The notes: a model not told the origin generated them from the sequence alone. Shown: positions 27,963-36,756, counted from the stretch's first letter. The stretch is DNA of 64,000 bases from Sphingomonas hankyongi (GCF_023516575.1 NZ_JAMGBE010000001.1:496001-560000), one strand, 5' to 3'. Program-made: numbers and translations.

Positions 27963-28299
27963 CGATTCGCCTCAGCTCGATCGTGCATTTCAGGCGCTGG
28001 CGGACCCGGTGCGGCGCGGCATGCTGGCGCGCCTGTCGCGCGGCGCCGCTTCCGTTTCCGAGCTGGCCGCTCCACTGGACATCAGCCTGCCGGCGGTGAT
28101 GCAACACCTCAAAGCGCTTGAGCAAAGCGGTCTGGTGCGATCCGAGAAAAAGGGCCGGGTGCGCACGGTTCAGCTTGAGCCCAAGGCCCTCTCCGCCGCC
28201 GAAGCCTGGATCGCCGGCCGTCGCGCGGAATGGGAGGCGCGGCTCGACCGCTTCGAGGCTCACCTTTCGACCCTTAAACGCGACGGAGAACCGCAATGA
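27955..28299 (+). CDS. ArsR family winged-helix regulator
   Basis: A 114-residue regulator with the ArsR opening LDRAFQALADPVRRGMLARL and recognition helix SVSELAAPLDISLPAVMQHLKAL, then a wing VRSEKKGRVRTVQLEPK. No metal-binding ELCVC motif is present, so this belongs to the non-metal ArsR group usually paired with an SRPBCC/AHSA1 gene. It overlaps that gene by ATGA. Two dyads with CTTAAG half-sites flank or cover its start, pointing to autoregulation. Confidence 0.88.
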   Translation: MLNDSPQLDRAFQALADPVRRGMLARLSRGAASVSELAAPLDISLPAVMQHLKALEQSGLVRSEKKGRVRTVQLEPKALSAAEAWIAGRRAEWEARLDRFEAHLSTLKRDGEPQ

Positions 28300-28793
28300 C
28301 CAACGAGACCGACCTCGTCCTCGAACGCACGCTCGATGCACCGATCGACCTCGTCTGGATGGCGTACACTGACCCCGAACATCTCAAGCAGTGGTTCGCG
28401 CCGAAGCCGTACCAGATCACCGAGTGCCAGCTCGACCTCACCCCCGGCGGCATCTTCCGTATCCGAATGGTCGGCCCGGACGGATTCGACACCGGCCATG
28501 GAACGCCAGGTTGCGTGCTGGAGGTGGAAGACCAGCGCAAGCTGACATGGACCAGCGCGCTTGGCCCAGGCTATCGTCCGAACGAGATGGGGGAAGGCTG
28601 CGAATCCTTCCCGTTCACGGCGATTGTGACGTTCGAAGACGCTGGCAACGGCAAGACCGCTTACAGGGCCGTCGCGATCCATAAGGACATCGCCGACAAG
28701 GAGGCCCACGAGAAGATGGGCTTCCACGACGGCTGGGGTACGGTCGCGTCCCAGCTGGAGGAACATGCGCGCAGCCTCGCGGTTCGCGCCTGA
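28296..28793 (+). CDS. SRPBCC (AHSA1-type) domain protein
   Basis: A 165-residue START-like/Bet v 1-fold protein. The start LVLERTLDAPIDLVWMAYTDPEHLKQWFAPKP is the standard AHSA1 opening (shown here in part), and GWGTVASQLEEHARSL closes the last helix. These proteins have a hydrophobic pocket; ligands are rarely known. Co-translated with the ArsR-type regulator, a very common pair in soil bacteria that may respond to a small hydrophobic compound. Confidence 0.87.
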   Translation: MTNETDLVLERTLDAPIDLVWMAYTDPEHLKQWFAPKPYQITECQLDLTPGGIFRIRMVGPDGFDTGHGTPGCVLEVEDQRKLTWTSALGPGYRPNEMGEGCESFPFTAIVTFEDAGNGKTAYRAVAIHKDIADKEAHEKMGFHDGWGTVASQLEEHARSLAVRA

Positions 28794-28801
28794 CAAAGAA
28801 A

Positions 28802-28831
28802 GTGCGCCGGAGTCTTTCGACCCCGGCGCAC
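28802..28831 (-). terminator. Terminator between SRPBCC gene and Gly/Tyr-rich gene
   Basis: GTGCGCCGG and CCGGCGCAC form a perfect 9-bp stem around a 12-base loop. On the minus strand the stem is followed by TTTCTTT, so it best serves the minus-strand gene ending at 28856; it also lies 9 bases after the plus-strand SRPBCC stop. Confidence 0.7.
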
Positions 28832-28855
28832 CTCACGTGACGATTTCGTCAGTTC

Positions 28856-29452
28856 TTAATATCGGCGATAGCCGTAGGCCGCATACGGGTCATTCGGGTT
28901 GTACTGATTGTACTGGCTGTACCCGTTGTAATTGGAGCCGTACACGCCCTGCGCCCGATCGATATCGACGTCGGTAATGTAGCCGCGATAATCGGTCTTG
29001 CACTTGAACGTCAGGTCGACGGGCGCCTGGCCGTTATAGCCGTAAGCCGCGCCGTAGCGGCCGCTCGTCGCGACGCCACGGATCGTGAGTCCACCGCTCG
29101 AGCGCTGCTCAACGCGGCTGATGCCGAGCACGTGGCCCTGGCCATAGCTGTTGTTATAGCCATAACCGTTATAGCCGTAGCCGTTGTAGCCGGCATTGCC
29201 GACAAGGCGGGCCTGAACGGCGTTGGTGCACTGGCTCACGGCGACCTGGCTGTTGGCCCCATAGCCGTAGCCATTGTAGCCGCCGTAGCCGTTGTAGCCG
29301 CCATAGCCGCCGCCCAGCACCTGCCCGATAACCTGGCCGACGACGTTGCCGCCGTAACCGTAGCCCGGATAATATTGCGCAGCAGCCGGGGCCGCGGCGA
29401 ACAACGCAGTGGCCACAGCGCCACCCGCCAAAATCTTGGTCAAAGCCTTCAT
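28856..29452 (-). CDS. Secreted Gly/Tyr/Asn-rich repeat protein
   Basis: A 198-residue protein with signal peptide (GGAVATALFAAAPAAAQ). The mature N-terminal half consists of degenerate GYGGYNGYG repeats, and a second Gly/Tyr/Asn block closes the C-terminus (NYNGYSQYNQYNPNDPYAAY). Between them is a folded-looking part with two cysteines (VSQCTNAVQARLVGN and VDLTFKCKTDYRGYI) that could pair. The composition resembles adhesive or amyloid-prone surface proteins; function is unknown. Its terminator is at 28802-28831. Confidence 0.7.
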   Translation of the reverse strand: MKALTKILAGGAVATALFAAAPAAAQYYPGYGYGGNVVGQVIGQVLGGGYGGYNGYGGYNGYGYGANSQVAVSQCTNAVQARLVGNAGYNGYGYNGYGYNNSYGQGHVLGISRVEQRSSGGLTIRGVATSGRYGAAYGYNGQAPVDLTFKCKTDYRGYITDVDIDRAQGVYGSNYNGYSQYNQYNPNDPYAAYGYRRY

Positions 29453-29668
29453 GGCCCACTCTCCTCAAACTCAATTCCCGACTCGCCCGTGACAACGCAC
29501 GGGTCCGCTGTTTGAGTTTCTATCGTTACGTGGTTGTAGCGAAGCTTAACCGATCAGTTGCCAATCGTTCAGCCGGCTGACAGCGCTCGTTCATCGAAAG
29601 CGCAGGGAAAGCCGGCTCGAGCTTCTCTAAGGGCGCTGGGAAGATGCCGTTTCGATTGCTGCTTCATG

Positions 29669-29686
29669 AACACAAGTAACTGTGTT
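29669..29686. promoter_or_regulatory. Inverted repeat AACACA-N6-TGTGTT upstream of the TbpB-like gene
   Basis: A perfect 6+6 dyad about 80 bases upstream of the start. A TTGACC hexamer (about 29708) follows and may be a -35 element. The 313-base gap between the Gly/Tyr-rich gene and this gene holds no other gene. Whether the dyad binds an iron or haem regulator cannot be told from sequence. Confidence 0.35.
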
Positions 29687-29765
29687 TGTTAAAGGAATTA
29701 GCCAGCCTTACTTGACCCGATGACCGGTGCGAGTCATGCAGTGGCAATCTGAAAGGGGGGCAAAG

Positions 29766-30650
29766 ATGCCTGTAATCAAACGTCTTGCGTTCACCGCGAC
29801 GGCCCTCGCGCTTGCTGCGTCGCCGGCAGTTGCAGCGAATACGACGCTGACCAATTTGACGGAATCGCAGGCTTTCCCGGCGATGCAGTCGACAATCAAA
29901 TACACCAGGGTCAGCACGACGAAGGCAACCGGCACCGGCAATTACGCCCGGGCGACGAGCACAGTTCGCTATGACAAGGCGACGAACAGCTACATCCTCC
30001 GCGACACCGGAAGCCTTGCTCTGACGTCGACCTTCGACCTCGACAATGCGGACGCGTCGTCGACGCCCCAATTCACGGTCGTGAAGCACGGCACCAACGA
30101 AACGCTGCGCATATATAATCCAGGCGCGACCACGCAGGGCATTGCCCTGACGTACACTGGCTACGGGCAATGGCGGCGCACGGGTACGCCCCAGTTCGGA
30201 ACCGGCACCGCGGTCAATGACACATATTTCGTCTACGGCCTGAAAACGCCATCCGCCGATGTGCCTCGCACCGGCAGCGCGACATATACGACGGCGCTCG
30301 ATGGGACCTACGCCAACGGCACCGGCGTCTATGCCGTCAACGGAACGGGCAGCCTGACGGCGAACTTCGGCGCCGGCACCGGAACGATCAACTACTCGGC
30401 CAATTTGGCGGGCGTTCGCGAAGGCGACAGCGCGGCGCTTGCAGGCCTTGGCGCACTGACCGGGGGCGCTGGCACGATCACCTATCGCAGTTCCGGATTC
30501 ACCTCGACCGTCGCCGCCACTGGCGGTGGCTTCGCGCTGGGCGTGAACGGGAACTTCTACGGCCCGGCGGCGCAGGAAATCGGCGGGCTCTTCCGGCTGA
30601 CCGGGAACGGCGGAAACGGCCAGGGTGCCATCGTCGGCACGCGTCCGTAG
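29766..30650 (+). CDS. Secreted TbpB/HphA-like beta-barrel protein, probable Slam substrate
   Basis: A 294-residue protein with signal peptidase I-type signal (AFTATALALAASPAVAAN) and no lipobox, so probably secreted rather than lipid-anchored. The N-terminal half is beta-rich. The C-terminal half is like the TbpB-type 8-strand barrel: FVYGLKTPSADVPRTGSATY, SLTANFGAGTGTINYSANL and the hallmark end NGNFYGPAAQEIGGLFRL. In known systems such proteins bind transferrin, lactoferrin, haemoglobin or haem and are exported by Slam. A Slam homologue starts 73 bases after its terminator-bounded end. The ligand here is unknown. Confidence 0.78.
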   Translation: MPVIKRLAFTATALALAASPAVAANTTLTNLTESQAFPAMQSTIKYTRVSTTKATGTGNYARATSTVRYDKATNSYILRDTGSLALTSTFDLDNADASSTPQFTVVKHGTNETLRIYNPGATTQGIALTYTGYGQWRRTGTPQFGTGTAVNDTYFVYGLKTPSADVPRTGSATYTTALDGTYANGTGVYAVNGTGSLTANFGAGTGTINYSANLAGVREGDSAALAGLGALTGGAGTITYRSSGFTSTVAATGGGFALGVNGNFYGPAAQEIGGLFRLTGNGGNGQGAIVGTRP

Positions 30651-30672
30651 AGGATCGTCCGGCGAATTTGCG

Positions 30673-30697
30673 AAGGGGGCTCCGCGGGGCCCCCTTT
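30673..30697 (+). terminator. Hairpin between TbpB-like gene and Slam gene
   Basis: AAGGGGGC (30673-30680) pairs with GCCCCCTT (30689-30696), followed by a short T run. It would attenuate read-through so that the secreted protein is made in excess over its Slam transporter, if both share a promoter. Confidence 0.6.
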
Positions 30698-30723
30698 CGC
30701 TGTGAGAAGCTGACTGGAAGCCG

Positions 30724-32043
30724 ATGCTGCTCCCTCTGATCTTATCGGCACTTGCGGTGCAGGGTGCCTCAGCTTCGCCACTAGACCCTTGCGCTGGACA
30801 AGCCAATTGCACCCGGGCCGGCGCGGCGCAACTATTCGCCCTCGCCGATCGGCTGTTCACACAGGGCGATCTCGCCGGCGCGGAAGTCATCCTCATCGCC
30901 TTGCAGCAGGATCCCGACCCGAAGCTTCGGGCCGAGGCGCGTTTCCGCCTCGCCGCGGTACGCGAGGAGCGTGGAGACATAACTGGCGCGGTCGCAGCAC
31001 TTCGCGAGCTGCTTGCGGAGCAGCCTGACGCGCAGCGGGCAAGGCTCGAGCTGAGCCGCCTTCTCGCGGCTGAAGGAAAGCCCGACGAAGCGCGCCGCGA
31101 GCTCGCCCACGCGCAGGAGGCAGGCCTCCCTCCCGACGTCGCGCGAACCGTCAGCCGTTTCTCCAACCTCCTGAGCGCAACCAAGCGCCGCGGCGGCTCA
31201 GTGGAAATCACCGCAGGACCGGACAGCAACGTCAATCGATCGACCAGCAGTCAGTTGATCGACACCGTCATTGCTCCGTTCCAGCTCGACCCCGATGCGC
31301 GGCGCCAATCGGGAATGGGAGTCACCGCCAGCCTGGAAGGATATTCCCGCGATGATCTTGGAAAAACTACCGTCCTCACGCGCGCCGGGGCCCGCGGCGA
31401 CTTCTTTATGGGCAAGGGACGCTTCAACGACGTCCAGGCCTATGCGGGAAGCGGGCCCGAGTTCGACACCAAGATCGGGCGCATCCGGCCCGCCGCGACC
31501 GTCGAACGGCGCTGGTTTGGCGGACATCCCTACAGCGTAGGGTTCGGAGGCGCGTTGAGCTGGATCGGAAAGGCGACCGCCAAGAGCCAGGTTGAGATCG
31601 ACGCGTCGATCGTGCGGCAATGGGTCAATGACAATGATGTGCTGGACGGCACGCGCTACGCCGCTGTCGTGACTTACGACCGCGCTTTATCGGAGGATAC
31701 CACTGCACGCTTCAACCTGCGCGGCGCGATCCTGGATGCGGCTGCCAACGCGGAATCGCTTCGCCAGGGCGCGGCAGAAGCGATCCTCGCCCACGATCTG
31801 GGCTTCGCCAATGTCTTCGCGAATTTGGCGTACACGAAGACCCATGGCCAAGCAGTGCTACCGCTGTTCGGCAAGGCGCGTGACGATGACCGCCTCGACG
31901 CAGGCGCCGGAATCGTTGCGCGGCGGGCATTCGGGGGTTTCTCGCCGTTGCTGCGGGTGACCTACACCCGCAGCTGGTCGAATATCGAATTGTACGATTA
32001 CAAGCGCGCGCGCCTCGACTTCGGGCTCACGCGCGGGTTCTGA
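30724..32043 (+). CDS. Slam (surface lipoprotein assembly modifier) homologue, DUF560
   Basis: A 439-residue outer-membrane protein. After a signal peptide (LILSALAVQGASAS) come TPR-like helices at about residues 35-150 (AEARFRLAAVREERGDITGA, RARLELSRLLAAEGKPDEA, then GLPPDV) and a barrel of about 280 residues opening with VEITAGPDSNVNRSTSSQ, the D-x-N-x-N signature of the family, and ending RLDFGLTRGF. Slam proteins move TbpB-like cargo across the outer membrane. The preceding gene encodes such a cargo. No TonB receptor gene is adjacent. Confidence 0.85.
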   Translation: MLLPLILSALAVQGASASPLDPCAGQANCTRAGAAQLFALADRLFTQGDLAGAEVILIALQQDPDPKLRAEARFRLAAVREERGDITGAVAALRELLAEQPDAQRARLELSRLLAAEGKPDEARRELAHAQEAGLPPDVARTVSRFSNLLSATKRRGGSVEITAGPDSNVNRSTSSQLIDTVIAPFQLDPDARRQSGMGVTASLEGYSRDDLGKTTVLTRAGARGDFFMGKGRFNDVQAYAGSGPEFDTKIGRIRPAATVERRWFGGHPYSVGFGGALSWIGKATAKSQVEIDASIVRQWVNDNDVLDGTRYAAVVTYDRALSEDTTARFNLRGAILDAAANAESLRQGAAEAILAHDLGFANVFANLAYTKTHGQAVLPLFGKARDDDRLDAGAGIVARRAFGGFSPLLRVTYTRSWSNIELYDYKRARLDFGLTRGF

Positions 32044-32048
32044 CTTGC

Positions 32049-32468
32049 TCAGGCCGCTTCGAATTCTTCCTCGGTCATGACCGGGCCGCTGTCCTGGCCC
32101 TTGGCGGCCACGTCGCGGTCGACGAACTCGATCACCGAGATCGGCGCTGCGTCCGAAGCGCGGATGCCGGCCTTGATGATGCGCGTGTAGCCGCCGTTGC
32201 GGTCGGCGTAGCGCGGACCGATCACGTCGAACAGCTTGGTGAGCTGCGCATCGTCCATCAGCCGCGACTGGGCGAGACGGCGGTTCGAAAGGCCGCCATG
32301 CTTGGCGAGCGTGATCAGCTTCTCGACATAGGGGCGAAGTTCCTTCGCCTTGGCCGTCGTGGTCGTGATCTGCTCGTGCTTGATGAGCGCGGCTGCCATG
32401 TTGCGGAACAGGGCCGCACGGTGGCTCGAGGTGCGCTGAAGCTTACGTCCGCCAACGCGATGGCGCAT
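32049..32468 (-). CDS. rplQ: 50S ribosomal protein L17
   Basis: A 139-residue ribosomal protein with the canonical start [20 protein letters not shown] and [11 protein letters not shown]. The C-terminal extension after [19 protein letters not shown] is common in alphaproteobacteria. rplQ normally follows rpoA at the end of the alpha operon; here the upstream neighbour is a desaturase gene 122 bases away, so rplQ has its own promoter or the operon end was split. It converges closely with the Slam gene. Confidence 0.96.
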   Translation of the reverse strand: MRHRVGGRKLQRTSSHRAALFRNMAAALIKHEQITTTTAKAKELRPYVEKLITLAKHGGLSNRRLAQSRLMDDAQLTKLFDVIGPRYADRNGGYTRIIKAGIRASDAAPISVIEFVDRDVAAKGQDSGPVMTEEEFEAA

Positions 32469-32590
32469 GGGTCATTCCTTTCGTTCGTCAGGGGACCGTG
32501 CAAGGTATCCCCGGCCAGGCGGACTTTCGGGAGCCGCCATTCATCCCAAATGACAACGGCGAGCGCTGACGCCCGCCGGATGCGCAGCCC

Positions 32591-33694
32591 TCAAGCGGAA
32601 ATGCGGCGATTAGTCAAGGTGCTGGCTGCCAGGCGGGCGACCAGCGGCGTCAGGCCGCGATGGCTGCTGGCGTGATAGACCGACCCCGCGTCCAACTCCC
32701 GGCAGAGGCGGCGGTGCGCTTCGCCCAGCGCATGATAAGGCAGTCCCGGCAGCAAATGGTGCAGCGCGTGGTAACGCAGCCCGACCGGAGCCCACAGAGC
32801 GGGTAGCGTGCCTGGCGGTGGCACGTTGACGCTATCGAGATATTGCTCGGTCACGCTCATCGGCTCGCCCTCATTCTCCCAAAGGTGGGCAACGAGCGTG
32901 CGGATCTGGTTGAGGAACATCACGCCCGACGAGATGGCGAGGAACAGCAGGAACTCGCGCATGGGAATGACCCCAGTCGCAACCATCGTCAGGAGCGCGA
33001 TCGCCCACAGGCTGCAGGCAGTCTCCATCAACGCCCATTCGCGCGCGAAATCCCCTTCGGGCGCCGGGCGGCGGAACTTCGGGTTGATCTGCAGCCCCGA
33101 ATATTTCTCCACGACCACGCGGCGCAGCTTCCTGGAAAGAAGCGACAGCGGCGCGAGGATTCCAAACCGGATAAGCATCCCGATCGGCGCTAGCGCCGCG
33201 GCCACCAGGAACACCGGCAAGGTCCAGGGCTTCATCAGCGCGAGCGGCAGATATTCGGGGTCGTTGACGGTCCCGTAATAACGCTTGGCGTGATGCTGGT
33301 TGTGCACGCCCTCGTACATGAAGCTCGGCACGAGCAGCGGAATGCCGACGATCAGGTTCCAGACAAGGCGGAAGCCGGGAACGGCGCCGCTCTTGATGTG
33401 CGTCAGCTCATGGATGAACGAGCCCGCGCGATAAAGCGCGAGCACCGCGACCAACCCGGCCGCAATGGCGATCCATGCCGAAGCCGAGAGCATAGCGGCG
33501 AACAGTGCGCCATATCCCAAAAGCGCCGAGCCGATGAGGTCGGCCCAATAGATGCGAGCATTGGGGACGTTCAGCTCACGAGTGAGGCTCGCCGCGGCCT
33601 TGAGCATCGCGGCATCGTCTTGCGCGCGCGCCGTCGACTGCCGCGCTGGCGCAGCATTAGTGCGTGGACGATCGAGGGTCGCTGTCTGGTTCAT
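32591..33694 (-). CDS. Fatty acid desaturase family membrane protein
   Basis: A 367-residue di-iron membrane enzyme. The three His clusters are visible: FIHELTHIKSG, GVHNQHHAKRYYG and YHALHHLLPGLPYHALGEAH. Several hydrophobic segments lie between them (LLGYGALFAAMLSASAWIAI and others). It probably introduces a double bond or hydroxyl into a lipid chain; the substrate (fatty acid, sphingolipid or carotenoid) cannot be fixed. The unusual N-terminal 45 residues are Ala/Arg-rich and likely cytosolic. Confidence 0.85.
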   Translation of the reverse strand: MNQTATLDRPRTNAAPARQSTARAQDDAAMLKAAASLTRELNVPNARIYWADLIGSALLGYGALFAAMLSASAWIAIAAGLVAVLALYRAGSFIHELTHIKSGAVPGFRLVWNLIVGIPLLVPSFMYEGVHNQHHAKRYYGTVNDPEYLPLALMKPWTLPVFLVAAALAPIGMLIRFGILAPLSLLSRKLRRVVVEKYSGLQINPKFRRPAPEGDFAREWALMETACSLWAIALLTMVATGVIPMREFLLFLAISSGVMFLNQIRTLVAHLWENEGEPMSVTEQYLDSVNVPPPGTLPALWAPVGLRYHALHHLLPGLPYHALGEAHRRLCRELDAGSVYHASSHRGLTPLVARLAASTLTNRRISA

Positions 33695-33801
33695 ATTGTC
33701 TTTGGAAGAACGCTATTTGCCCGGAGATAGTGGCGGCATCGTGGCGCTACAATGAATGACGTTGGCTGGCGCTTGCTCCTTGTAGCGGCTAGCCGTACGC
33801 C

Positions 33802-34944
33802 ATGAATTCGCCGTCAGTGACGATCCGTCCGGTCGAGACCAAGGCCGACCGCAAAGCCTTCGTGGACTTCGCCTGGCGCGTCTACCGCGACGATCCCGCT
33901 TGGGTACCGCCCCTGAAGGACGAGGTTCATGGCCTCATCACGCCGGGCAAGAACCCCTGGTTCGAGCATGCGCGCGCCCAGCTCTGGCTTGCCGAGCGCA
34001 ACGGCGAGATCGTCGGGCGCATCAGTGCGCAGGTGGATGAGCTGGTGCTCGAGCAGATGGGCGCCGGGACGGGCCAGTGGGGCATGTTCGAAGCGCTGGA
34101 TGCCGAGGCTGCGTCAGCGCTCATCGCCACCGCCGAGGATTGGCTGCGCGCTCAAGGGATGACCAGCGCGCTTGGACCGATCAGCCTTTCGATCTGGGAT
34201 GAGCCCGGGCTGGAGATCGAAGGCTTCGACCAGGATCCAACCGCGATGATGGGCCATCATCGCCCGGAATATCGGGGTTGGATCGAAGGGGCTGGCTACG
34301 AGAAGGCGAAGGACCTGCTGACCTACGAAGTCGACATCGCCAGCTGGGACGATCCCAAGATCAACCGCCTGATCGCCGCCGGCGAGCGGAACCAGCGCAT
34401 TCGCATCCGGATGGTCGACAAGTCGAAGTTCGACCAAGAAGCCCGGATCATCCTCAACCTCCTCAACGACGCCTGGTCGGGCAATTGGGGATATGTGCCG
34501 CTGACAGAATCCGAGATCGCTTATGCCGGCAAGAAGCTGAAGCCGATCATCTACAATGAGCTCGTGCGGGTGGCCGAGCTGGATGGCGAGCCGGTCGCGT
34601 TCATGATCACCATCCCGGACATCAACGAGCTGACCAAGGACCTTAACGGCGAACTGTTCCCCTTCAACTTCATCAAGCTCTTGTGGCGGCTTCGCAAACC
34701 GAAGGTGAAGCGCGCGCGCGTGCCCTTGATGGGAGTCGCGAAGAAGCTGCACCACTCGCGCCTGGCGAGCATGCTGGCCTTCATGCTCATCGAATATACG
34801 CGGCGCGATTGTGTCGGGAAGTTTGGAATCAACACCGGCGAGTTCGGCTGGATCCTCGAGGACAACAAGGGAATGCTGTCGATCGCCGAGCTGCCGGGCG
34901 CTCGCGTCAATCATCGCTACCGGATCTACCAAAAGACGCTCTGA
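33802..34944 (+). CDS. GNAT-fold (N-acetyltransferase-like) protein
   Basis: A 380-residue soluble protein. Its start, VTIRPVETKADRKAFVDFAW, and the following YRDDPAWVPPLKDE pattern mark a conserved bacterial family usually annotated as acetyltransferase-like. The middle has GPISLSIWDEPGLEIEGFDQ and the end IAELPGARVNHRYRIYQ. No acetyl-CoA P-loop (Q-x2-G-x-G/A) is evident, so catalysis is not assured. It diverges from the desaturase gene across a 107-base gap. Confidence 0.75.
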   Translation: MNSPSVTIRPVETKADRKAFVDFAWRVYRDDPAWVPPLKDEVHGLITPGKNPWFEHARAQLWLAERNGEIVGRISAQVDELVLEQMGAGTGQWGMFEALDAEAASALIATAEDWLRAQGMTSALGPISLSIWDEPGLEIEGFDQDPTAMMGHHRPEYRGWIEGAGYEKAKDLLTYEVDIASWDDPKINRLIAAGERNQRIRIRMVDKSKFDQEARIILNLLNDAWSGNWGYVPLTESEIAYAGKKLKPIIYNELVRVAELDGEPVAFMITIPDINELTKDLNGELFPFNFIKLLWRLRKPKVKRARVPLMGVAKKLHHSRLASMLAFMLIEYTRRDCVGKFGINTGEFGWILEDNKGMLSIAELPGARVNHRYRIYQKTL

Positions 34945-34959
34945 CCGCCGACGTTTTCG

Positions 34960-36756
34960 TTAGTGCGCGGCGTGGGAAATCGGCCCTTCGTCACCCTCAG
35001 CTGCAATGCGCAGGTTCTGCATCATGCCATGGTCACCGTGGTACATGATGTGGCAATGCGTCACGAAGTCGCCCGTGAAACGCTCGTATCGCGTGCGGAA
35101 TGCGATGCGGACGTTCTCCTTCACAAAGACGGTATCCTTCCACTGGCCCTTCAGGCCCGCATAATCGGGATCGAACACGGCGCTTTTCGGATCGGTGACG
35201 TCGCGTCCTTCAGCATCCTGAATCGAGATGATTTGGAACGGATTGACGTGGATATGCAGGGGATGGTCGTCGATGAGCGAGGTGGCCCGCCATTCCTCCG
35301 CCTTGCCCAATGGCAGGACCGCGTCGATCCGGTCGTGATCGTAGGTCCTTCCATTGACGTGAAATATTTCGGCGTTCGGACCTTCGATGATGTTCAGGGT
35401 GACTTCGCGGTAGCCGCTCACTTCCTGCTCGGTGATCGGCTTGTGCCATGTGAAGGATGACAGCTTCAGGCCGTCCCTCAGATCGCTGACGACGCGATCG
35501 CGAATGGGCGCTCGTTCCGTGCCGCCCAGGGCGGTTTCCGCGGAACGGATCAAGGCGGACTGGAGCTGAGCTTCCGCGTCGACGTCGACTGGCGCAGTCC
35601 CTCGCGCCTCAACAAGCGCGACCATCCGGGGCGGATTATTCCTCTTCAGGTTGATCCGGCTGGTGTCGTTGACCATGCAATATTTGCCCGCGGCGGGCAG
35701 CCGGATCAGGAGGTCTGTGCGCTCGCCTGCAAATAGTACGGCCTCGTCGGTCGGGCGAATTGAGGAGCGCGTGAGCCCGTCCATCGCGATCTGCCACATC
35801 GGCAGGGGCTGGCCGACGCAATAGCGCTCTCGCCACGCGATCTGCTGCTCGGCCCTCACCTTGCGCAGCGGCGGCGCGGCGGGATCCAGACGATAGAGCC
35901 GCATCCGCATCGATTCTCCGGTGCCCGCGTTGATGAGGCGCCACCGCTCGAATGTCCCTGCCTTCGCGCCGCCAAGCTCTGGTTCTACCTTGCCGTTGAT
36001 GCCGGTGAAGCGGCCCGAGAATCGCCAGCCCCAATCATTGTCGAAGCTTTCGATTCGACCGATCTTGCCTGGCGAGCAGGTGAAAGGCCGTACCGGTTCG
36101 CCTTCCTTGTTTCGCTCGCCCTCGATGACGCCTTTCTCGTCCAGACACCCATATTCCATCTGCTGGAAGATCATCACCCGCTCCGGAAAGGCTCGTCCGC
36201 GCTCGTCCCTGAGCAGGATGTCGATGTCGCCGGGCGTGGTCAGCGTCGGAAGCCGATTGCCAGTGACGATCAGCGCGCCGGCCATTCCGCTACCCACCTG
36301 GGCGAAGCCGGCGCCGTGGCGATGCGGATGGTACCAGTAGGTGCCCGCGGGATGATCGACGGGTATCTCGTAGCGATATTGGAAGTCCTCGCCGGGAGCG
36401 ATCGACACGAGCACGTTGTCGCTATGCCCGGAGGGCGAGATCCACAGTCCGTGCGTGTGGAGATTGGTGTCGTTGAAGCAGGTTTGGGTCGCGCGTTGCT
36501 CTGCGGTGCAGGGCTCCAGTCGATTGGCAATGTCGATCGCGAGCTCCTGGCCGGGCGCGACACGAATGGTGGGCGCTACGAAATCGCCATCGCGAATGCC
36601 GTCTCCTCGAAACGATCGTAGCTCGACGCGATCGTCCTGGAGCGTCCACGGATTGTAGATCTTGCCGGGCGCGCGCCCGACTTCAAAATGATAATGCAGA
36701 GGCGCAGCGGCCGCCGACGCCATCGCTAATGCCACGCTCGCGGTGATCGCCCCCAT
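34960..36756 (-). CDS. Exported multicopper oxidase
   Basis: A 598-residue periplasmic oxidase from ATG 36756 (GGGGGAG upstream); an ATG at 36786 adds residues before the signal MGAITASVALAMASAAAA. All four copper motifs are present: NLHTHGLWISPSGH, GTYWYHPHRHGAGF, HPLHIHVNPFQI and the type 1/3 motif VTHCHIMYHGDHGMM. Such enzymes oxidise cuprous ions, metals or phenols. There is no copA/copB/cus gene nearby, so a role in copper tolerance is only one option. Confidence 0.9.
   Translation of the reverse strand: MGAITASVALAMASAAAAPLHYHFEVGRAPGKIYNPWTLQDDRVELRSFRGDGIRDGDFVAPTIRVAPGQELAIDIANRLEPCTAEQRATQTCFNDTNLHTHGLWISPSGHSDNVLVSIAPGEDFQYRYEIPVDHPAGTYWYHPHRHGAGFAQVGSGMAGALIVTGNRLPTLTTPGDIDILLRDERGRAFPERVMIFQQMEYGCLDEKGVIEGERNKEGEPVRPFTCSPGKIGRIESFDNDWGWRFSGRFTGINGKVEPELGGAKAGTFERWRLINAGTGESMRMRLYRLDPAAPPLRKVRAEQQIAWRERYCVGQPLPMWQIAMDGLTRSSIRPTDEAVLFAGERTDLLIRLPAAGKYCMVNDTSRINLKRNNPPRMVALVEARGTAPVDVDAEAQLQSALIRSAETALGGTERAPIRDRVVSDLRDGLKLSSFTWHKPITEQEVSGYREVTLNIIEGPNAEIFHVNGRTYDHDRIDAVLPLGKAEEWRATSLIDDHPLHIHVNPFQIISIQDAEGRDVTDPKSAVFDPDYAGLKGQWKDTVFVKENVRIAFRTRYERFTGDFVTHCHIMYHGDHGMMQNLRIAAEGDEGPISHAAH

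Noticed and set aside
29664-31235. 523-residue minus-strand reading frame
   Set aside because: It runs antisense to the TbpB-like and Slam genes, is rich in Arg/Ala/Ser with no domain pattern, and the plus-strand genes have clear signals and motifs.
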